Assembly (NCBI GenBank): GCA_947494145.1
Contig: CANLTZ010000024.1
Span: 1 to 44,031, forward strand
Direction of reading: 5' to 3'
Length of the DNA: 44,031 bases
DNA from: an uncultured Jannaschia sp.
Lineage (GTDB): Bacteria; Pseudomonadota; Alphaproteobacteria; Rhodobacterales; Rhodobacteraceae
How positions within the stretch are numbered: position 1 is the first letter of the stretch; the number at the start of each line of letters is the position of its first letter. The notes beneath the pieces were generated by a model. That model was not told the DNA's origin and ran no database searches. It worked only from the letters and a program-made list of their open reading frames with translations. Of the stretch, positions 39,458 through 44,031 are shown piece after piece. A program made the translations under genes and the position numbers.

Positions 39458-40516
39458 TCAGCGGTCCCCGCCCGAGCGCCGCGTGGAGGCGACGCGCCCT
39501 TCGCGCTGAGCGCTCCGGCGCACACCGTCGGTCCGCACGATCCGGACCACGCGCTGGCGATCTCCCAGGCGCAGTTCTGCGGCGGCGAACAGCCGGTCGA
39601 CGATCATGTAGTTGCGCCGGACCCGGTAGTTGACGAGCTGACCGTCTCCTTCCGGCCCGATCACGAAGAGCGGCGGCATCTCGCCCTGGCCGATCCCGCG
39701 CGGGAACTCGATGAAGACCTGACGGCCATCGTCGAACGCGCGGCGTGGTCGCCATGGCGCGCGGTCCCCGGTGATCCGATAGCGGAAGTTGAGGTCGTCA
39801 AGATCGACGTTGCGCCCGATCGGGAGCGCTGCCTCCGCACGATCATTCTGGCGACGCAGCGCGATCAGCTCGTCTTCGGGGTAGTGCCATGAGACCGAGG
39901 CCATATAGGCCTGCGGCGTTGCGCGCAGTTCGAGGTGATAGGTTCTGCGATCCGTATTGATGACGAGATTGGTCACCAGATCGGGCCGTGTCGGCTTGAC
40001 CAGCACATGGATACGTCGACCGTCGCCGGCCCCGCTTTCGGTGTCGCCGATGATCCAGCGCGCGGTGTCGCCAGCCGCGATCGGGCCGGAGCCGACCAGG
40101 CGCTCGCCTGCCTGTAGGGCGATGTCCGTGACCTGACCGGGTGAGGTATAGACCTGATAGAGCGCGCCGGAACTGTAGGGATAGAGCTGGACGGCGTTGA
40201 TGAAGCCGTCGCGCACGGGTTCGATACGTGCGGCGGCATTGGCGTTGGTGATCCGTTCCGTCGGTTCCGCCGCTTCGGATGGCCGATCATCTGTATCGAG
40301 TCGTTTGAGCTGACCGGGCAACGGGAGAGGTTCGGGGCGTTCAACGATCCGAACAGGTCCCGGTGGGTCCGCGATCAGCGTCGCTTCGACCGGATCGTCG
40401 TAGCTGATTTCGGGCGGCTTGAAGGTGGCGCAGCCCGCGAGCATTGAGCCCGAGAGAAGTGTTGCGATGGAAAGTCTGGCTGACATGCAATGTCTGTCTG
40501 TGATGCGATCATTCAT
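39458..40516 (-). CDS. trbG: Conjugal transfer protein TrbG (VirB9-like)
   Basis: A 352-residue VirB9 family protein. The ATG at 40516 overlaps the trbF stop (ATGA). An inner Met at 40486 begins a lipoprotein-type signal (MSARLSIATLLSGSMLAGC), so the mature protein is probably lipid-anchored at that Cys. Core motifs are RIEPVRDGFINAVQLYPYSS, GALYQVYTSPGQVTDIALQA, ERLVGSGPIAAGDTARWIIG and FRYRITGDRAPWRPRRAFDD. Outer-membrane component of the conjugation channel with TrbI. A lipoprotein signal on TrbG combines roles of VirB7 and VirB9. Confidence 0.94.
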   Translation of the reverse strand: MNDRITDRHCMSARLSIATLLSGSMLAGCATFKPPEISYDDPVEATLIADPPGPVRIVERPEPLPLPGQLKRLDTDDRPSEAAEPTERITNANAAARIEPVRDGFINAVQLYPYSSGALYQVYTSPGQVTDIALQAGERLVGSGPIAAGDTARWIIGDTESGAGDGRRIHVLVKPTRPDLVTNLVINTDRRTYHLELRATPQAYMASVSWHYPEDELIALRRQNDRAEAALPIGRNVDLDDLNFRYRITGDRAPWRPRRAFDDGRQVFIEFPRGIGQGEMPPLFVIGPEGDGQLVNYRVRRNYMIVDRLFAAAELRLGDRQRVVRIVRTDGVRRSAQREGRVASTRRSGGDR

Positions 40517-41199
40517 TGGGCGTTCTCCCGTGACCAGTTGATGGCGTGGACGAAGACGCCGAGGGGGTTCTTGCGGAGGCGCTCCGCGTCACGTGGTGGC
40601 TGCACGACGATGGAAAGGATGCCGGTCCAGCGCTCGGTCCCGGCGAGCTGGCCGTTCACGTAGCGGCGCTCGATCCAGGCAACGCGGAAGCTTGAATCCG
40701 AAGCACGGATGACGCTTGAGATCTCGGCGGCGATCTGGACTTCGCCGACGCGGGCGAAGGGGTCGTTCTCGCGGGCGAAGTCGTTGAGCGCGACGGCGCC
40801 GCGATCGGTGGCAAAGTCATAGGCGCGCAGCCAGTTCTCGCGCAGCACGATGGGATCGGCTGGGACCTGACGGACATTCTCGATGAAGCGCGCGAGATGG
40901 AAGGCGATCTGGGGATCGGTCGGGCGATAGTTCGCTGTGGCGGGCGCGACGGCCTGTGCTGCGCCGAGCCGGTCGACCTCGACCACGTAAGGAACGATGG
41001 TGCCTTGGGTCGATTGCCAAACGAGCGCCAGCCCGAAGGTCGCGGTGGTTATCAGACACCCGATCGCCATAAGCCGCCAGTTGCGCGCTTGGACGCGCGC
41101 GGAGCCCATGCGCTCATCCCAGACCTGGGCGGCCTTCTGGTATGGGGTCACCGGTTCGGGGGTTTTGGCGTATCGCACGCTCGGTCGCTTGAATCTCAT
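40513..41199 (-). CDS. trbF: Conjugal transfer protein TrbF (VirB8-like)
   Basis: A 228-residue protein has a cytoplasmic start, one transmembrane helix (WRLMAIGCLITTATFGLALV) and a periplasmic NTF2-like VirB8 domain (TIVPYVVEVDRLGAAQAVAP, WIERRYVNGQLAGTERWTGI, KNPLGVFVHAINWSRE). It nucleates assembly of the type IV channel. It overlaps trbL at its start and trbG at its end, both by four bases. Confidence 0.95.
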   Translation of the reverse strand: MRFKRPSVRYAKTPEPVTPYQKAAQVWDERMGSARVQARNWRLMAIGCLITTATFGLALVWQSTQGTIVPYVVEVDRLGAAQAVAPATANYRPTDPQIAFHLARFIENVRQVPADPIVLRENWLRAYDFATDRGAVALNDFARENDPFARVGEVQIAAEISSVIRASDSSFRVAWIERRYVNGQLAGTERWTGILSIVVQPPRDAERLRKNPLGVFVHAINWSRENAQ

Positions 41200-42491
41200 G
41201 ATCTCTCCGAAAGGCTGATGGCGCTGCCCGCACCGCCGCCATCGCCGGAGCGGATGGCATGGGCGGCCATGGCAGTGCCGTGCTGCAGGGATTGCTGGCG
41301 CTTCATGCGGCGCGCCCAGGCGGGCGGGCCGACATTGGAATTGGCGGCGGGTTCGGCAGCAGCAGGCGTGTTGCTGAACTTCCCGCCCGTGGCTTCGAAG
41401 GCGGCGCGCGAGCCGGAGCGATAGCTGTCGCCGATCGCGCGTTTGAGCGGGCTGAAGGCGGCGGAGGCACCCGCCTGACCGATCGCGGTCATGCCACCTG
41501 CTGCTTTACCGACCGTCGAGGAACCGGAGGACGCGCCGATCTGGAAGGCGGTCGAAGCGCCACCGGCGACGGCTGACGCACCTCTGGCGGTCGATGCGAC
41601 GGCTCCGCCTGCGAGCTTGGCGCCTGCCAGACCTCCAGCGACGACGCCGCCCGCAGCGATGCCGGCTCCGACGGCGGCGCCCGCACCGAGCTGCGGACCA
41701 CCGGAGACGATGCCATTGGCGATGCCCGGACCGAAGATGCCGAGCGCCAGCAGCGAGAGTGCTCCGAGGACGACGGACATGGCGTCGCCGATCGTCGGTT
41801 CTCCCGTGAACCCGGCGGTGAACTCGCCGAAGATGGTCGAGCCGATGCCGACGATGACCGCGAGCACCAGTACCTTGACGCCCGAAGAGATGACGAGACC
41901 GAGCACGCGCTCGGCCATGAAGGCCGTCTTGTTGAACAGGCCGAAGGGCACGAGAATGAAGCCGGCGAGCGTCGCCAGCTTGAACTCGATCAGGGTGACG
42001 AAAAGCTGGATCGCGAGGATGAAGAAGGAAAGAATCACGACGATCCAGGCGAACATCAGGATCATGATCTGGATTAGATTCTCGAAGACGGCGACGAAGC
42101 CCATCAGATCGCCGATGGAGTCGAGAATGGGTTGACCAGCTTCCAGACCGACGGCGGCGATCCGGCCGGGCTGCAGGAGCTCGCCTGCGCCGATCGCGCC
42201 ACCGGTCGCGACAAGCCCGAGGCCGGCGAAGCTCTCGAAGACGATGCGCGCGAGCGTGTTCCAGTTGCTGATGATGTACGCGAAGATCCCGACGAAGAGC
42301 GTCTTCTTGACCAGTCGCCCGATGATGTCGTCATCCGCGCCCCAGGCCCAGAAGAGTGCAGCGAGCGTCACGTCGATGACGATCAGCGTGGTCGCGAGGA
42401 AGGCGACATCACCGCCAAGCAGGCCGAACCCGCTGTCGATGTAGGTCGTGAAGACCTCCAGGAACCGATCGATGACGCCGACATCGCCCAT
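41196..42491 (-). CDS. trbL: Conjugal transfer protein TrbL (VirB6-like)
   Basis: A 431-residue polytopic membrane protein starts MGDVGVIDRFLEVFTTYIDS and has many hydrophobic segments (LIVIDVTLAALFWAWGADDD, VTLIEFKLATLAGFILVPFG). A glycine- and alanine-rich soluble tail ends near RRMKRQQSLQHGTAMAAHAI. It is the inner-membrane pore component of the type IV secretion system. The gene starts three bases after the trbK stop. The TrbL tail is variable between elements, so its low-complexity end is not unusual. Confidence 0.95.
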   Translation of the reverse strand: MGDVGVIDRFLEVFTTYIDSGFGLLGGDVAFLATTLIVIDVTLAALFWAWGADDDIIGRLVKKTLFVGIFAYIISNWNTLARIVFESFAGLGLVATGGAIGAGELLQPGRIAAVGLEAGQPILDSIGDLMGFVAVFENLIQIMILMFAWIVVILSFFILAIQLFVTLIEFKLATLAGFILVPFGLFNKTAFMAERVLGLVISSGVKVLVLAVIVGIGSTIFGEFTAGFTGEPTIGDAMSVVLGALSLLALGIFGPGIANGIVSGGPQLGAGAAVGAGIAAGGVVAGGLAGAKLAGGAVASTARGASAVAGGASTAFQIGASSGSSTVGKAAGGMTAIGQAGASAAFSPLKRAIGDSYRSGSRAAFEATGGKFSNTPAAAEPAANSNVGPPAWARRMKRQQSLQHGTAMAAHAIRSGDGGGAGSAISLSERS

Positions 42492-42494
42492 GGG

Positions 42495-42770
42495 TTACTT
42501 CACCCCTTCACTTTGGGGATCGGTCCCGAAGAAGCGGCGGCGGTTCTCGGCCCAGGCGGCCTGGCATTCGGTGTCCGCTACGAGCGCCTCCCGCGTCAGC
42601 GTCCGGCAATGCTGGAGGGCCGAGCGCAGCGGATCGTCCGAAGTCAGCACAGGGCGATCGACTGCCTCCTCGTCCAGGGCGCGCCGCAGCTCGATCGCGC
42701 CCATGGCGATGACGATCGCGCCCATTCCAAAGGCGATGAAACGCAGGACGTGTTCGGGGCCAGTTCGCAT
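42495..42770 (-). CDS. trbK: Putative entry exclusion protein TrbK (alternative type)
   Basis: A 91-residue protein with an N-terminal transmembrane helix (VLRFIAFGMGAIVIAMGAIE) and a short periplasmic domain with two Cys (LQHCRTLTREALVADTECQA, AWAENRRRFFG). Position between trbJ and trbL and this pattern match the TrbK-alt family, linked to exclusion of identical incoming elements. It lacks the lipoprotein Cys of classical RP4 TrbK. Confidence 0.85.
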   Translation of the reverse strand: MRTGPEHVLRFIAFGMGAIVIAMGAIELRRALDEEAVDRPVLTSDDPLRSALQHCRTLTREALVADTECQAAWAENRRRFFGTDPQSEGVK

Positions 42771-42776
42771 CGCGGC

Positions 42777-43556
42777 CTACCGGAACATCCGCACGGTGGT
42801 CGGCTCGTAGCCCGACCCGTAGTCGAGGAAGCGCGAGAGATTTTCGCGCGCCTGCGCCTCGGCTGTCGCGACCCGCGCGGCTTCGAGCGACTGCGCACGG
42901 TTCTGCGCGGCGATGGCGGCCGTGAGATCGGAAATCTGCTGGCTCTGAAGCGCGAGCAATTGATTGCCAGCCTGGGTCGCCTGCAGGGCGCCAGTTGCCG
43001 CCTGACTGCGGCCCACGAGCGCCTGCATCTCCGTGCGGGCATGTTCGATATTGCCGACGACACCGGCCTGGACCTTGAGGGCGTCCTCGAACCCGGCGAC
43101 GGACGTCAGCCAGCGGTTCTGCGCGCCCGCGATCATTTCGTCAAAATCGCCCCGCGCGGCGGCTGCGCCGTAATCCTGTGTGAAGGCCTCGTCGATCGTC
43201 GCCACGTCGTGAGCAATGCGCTGCGCTTGGCCCAAGAGTTGCTGGGTCTGCTGCACTGAGGATTGCAGTCGGGCAAGCGAGGAATATGGGAGGCTCGCGA
43301 GATTGCGGGCCTGATTGACCAGCATTTGGGCCTCGTTCTGGAGCTGGGATATCTGGTTGTTGATCTGCTCCAGCGTCCGCGCGGCGGTCAGCAGGTTCTC
43401 GGCGTGGTTGGTCGGGTCATAGACGATCCTGCCAAAGCCACCGCCAAACAGGGCATGGGCTGGCGGCGTGATGGCCGGTGAGAGCGCGATTGCGCTCGAT
43501 AGCAGCAGGGCCGCGGCAGCGCGTCCTGCCAGTTTACGTGTCTTCGTTCTGAACAT
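42777..43556 (-). CDS. trbJ: P-type conjugative transfer protein TrbJ (VirB5-like)
   Basis: A 259-residue secreted protein starts at ATG 43556 with a signal peptide (RAAAALLLSSAIALSPAI, cut near AHA) and a long helical body (NHAENLLTAARTLEQINNQI, SQLQNEAQMLVNQARNLASL). It ends ARENLSRFLDYGSGYEPTTV. VirB5 family proteins sit at the pilus tip. Its start overlaps the end of trbE by 23 bases, so the pair is coupled. An upstream Met at 43598 is less likely because homology begins at the chosen one. Confidence 0.93.
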   Translation of the reverse strand: MFRTKTRKLAGRAAAALLLSSAIALSPAITPPAHALFGGGFGRIVYDPTNHAENLLTAARTLEQINNQISQLQNEAQMLVNQARNLASLPYSSLARLQSSVQQTQQLLGQAQRIAHDVATIDEAFTQDYGAAAARGDFDEMIAGAQNRWLTSVAGFEDALKVQAGVVGNIEHARTEMQALVGRSQAATGALQATQAGNQLLALQSQQISDLTAAIAAQNRAQSLEAARVATAEAQARENLSRFLDYGSGYEPTTVRMFR

Positions 43557-44031
43557 TGTCAGTCTCCTTGTTGGTCGTGGGGGATGGGGTGGCGGCAATC
43601 ACTTCGTCGGATGGGCCGAGCAGTTCGGTCGCCCAGCCGAGATCGCGGCGGGCGAGCCAGGCGGCGGCGAAGCCTTCCCGCCCGTGTCCTTCGAGGATCG
43701 CATCGATGGCGGCGTGGTCGGCTTTGGAGGAAGCTGCCGTGAAGGCGAGCGCGACCTCGCCCAGACCGAGGGCGAAGAGCCGATTGCCGCGCCGCGATTG
43801 GCAGTAATAGTCACGCTTCGGCGTCGCTCGCGCGACGATCTCGATCTGCCGGTCATTCAGCCCGAAGCTGCTATATGTGGCGGCGATCTGCGGCTCGAAG
43901 GCGCGTTCGTTGGGCAGGAAGATCCGCGTCGGGCAGCTCTCGACGATGGCGGGTGCGATGTCCGAGTCGTCGATATCGGCCAGCGATTGGGTTGCGAAGA
44001 CGACGCTGGCGTTCTTCTTGCGGAGTGTCTT
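43534..44031 (-). CDS. trbE: Conjugal transfer ATPase TrbE (VirB4-like), C-terminal part
   Basis: The frame is open from the right window edge to a TAA at 43534. It encodes the end of a VirB4-type ATPase: NASVVFATQSLADIDDSDIA, PAIVESCPTRIFLPNERAFE and GLNDRQIEIVARATPKRDYY are the conserved late motifs around the sensor region, and NRLFALGLGEVALAFTAASS follows. The Walker motifs lie outside the window. It powers pilus assembly and transfer. It heads the visible minus-strand trb operon, whose earlier genes (trbB-C-D) should lie to the right. Confidence 0.93.
   Translation of the reverse strand, partial: KTLRKKNASVVFATQSLADIDDSDIAPAIVESCPTRIFLPNERAFEPQIAATYSSFGLNDRQIEIVARATPKRDYYCQSRRGNRLFALGLGEVALAFTAASSKADHAAIDAILEGHGREGFAAAWLARRDLGWATELLGPSDEVIAATPSPTTNKETDNVQNEDT

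Noticed and set aside
1-44031. CRISPR array, plasmid replication origin, rRNA operon or full prophage
   Set aside because: No regularly spaced repeats, iterons, rRNA or phage structural genes were seen; repeats present are explained by gene duplication and the 81-bp junction.

Overview
The window is about 44 kb of GC-rich DNA that reads as the accessory (cargo) part of an integrative and conjugative element, or of several nested or recombined elements, in an alphaproteobacterium. A Sphingomonadales or Caulobacterales-like host fits the gene content, but the species cannot be assigned. The right end (about 38.0-44.0 kb, minus strand) is a trb-type mating-pair-formation operon in the order trbE(partial)-trbJ-trbK-trbL-trbF-trbG-trbI-DUF2274. 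No rRNA or complete tRNA gene is present. There is one 3' fragment of a tRNA gene, most like tRNA-Arg, at 15753-15793, the usual scar of tRNA-directed integration.

Left block (1-15.3 kb). A minus-strand stress operon (YcaC-like hydrolase, glutathione transferase, Dps, LtrA) diverges from four AraC-family regulators arranged head to tail with 4-base start/stop overlaps. A second Dps-like gene converges on the array. It diverges from a plus-strand operon of electrophile-handling oxidoreductases (aldehyde dehydrogenase, iron alcohol dehydrogenase, old yellow enzyme, quinone-oxidoreductase-like MDR). A small exported protein, an MFS transporter and a LysR regulator follow. A short motif containing TCCAGAAT recurs at three of these promoters and may be the operator of the AraC array.

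Scar zone (15.25-16.9 kb). This holds one copy of an 81-bp direct repeat whose partner is at 37981-38061, inverted leftovers of the AraC/Dps-like junction, the tRNA fragment, and a frameshifted SDR gene.

Middle block (17-38 kb). A second AraC tandem pair carries a perfect 272-bp repeat over the DNA-binding domain. Then come an exported NTF2-like protein with its own AraC gene, a periplasmic aldehyde oxidoreductase operon of the PaoABC type, and an IorAB-type molybdenum hydroxylase pair. An IS3 scar, a LysR regulator divergent from a second old yellow enzyme, an SDR/AraC divergent module (the AraC broken at a G8 tract), a SoxC/cytochrome c pair and two divergent VOC-ABM fusion paralogues complete the block. 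Three copies of a CTTAT-N11-ATAAG dyad lie near the LysR-linked promoters and suggest a small LysR regulon.

Overall, many aldehyde-, enone- and quinone-directed redox enzymes are placed under an unusually dense set of duplicated AraC regulators (seven intact, one frameshifted, two remnants). In these the DNA-binding end is kept nearly constant while the sensor end diverges. The hypothesis I would test first is a recombining 'swap-the-sensor' regulatory array controlling an electrophile-detoxification regulon carried on a mobile element.
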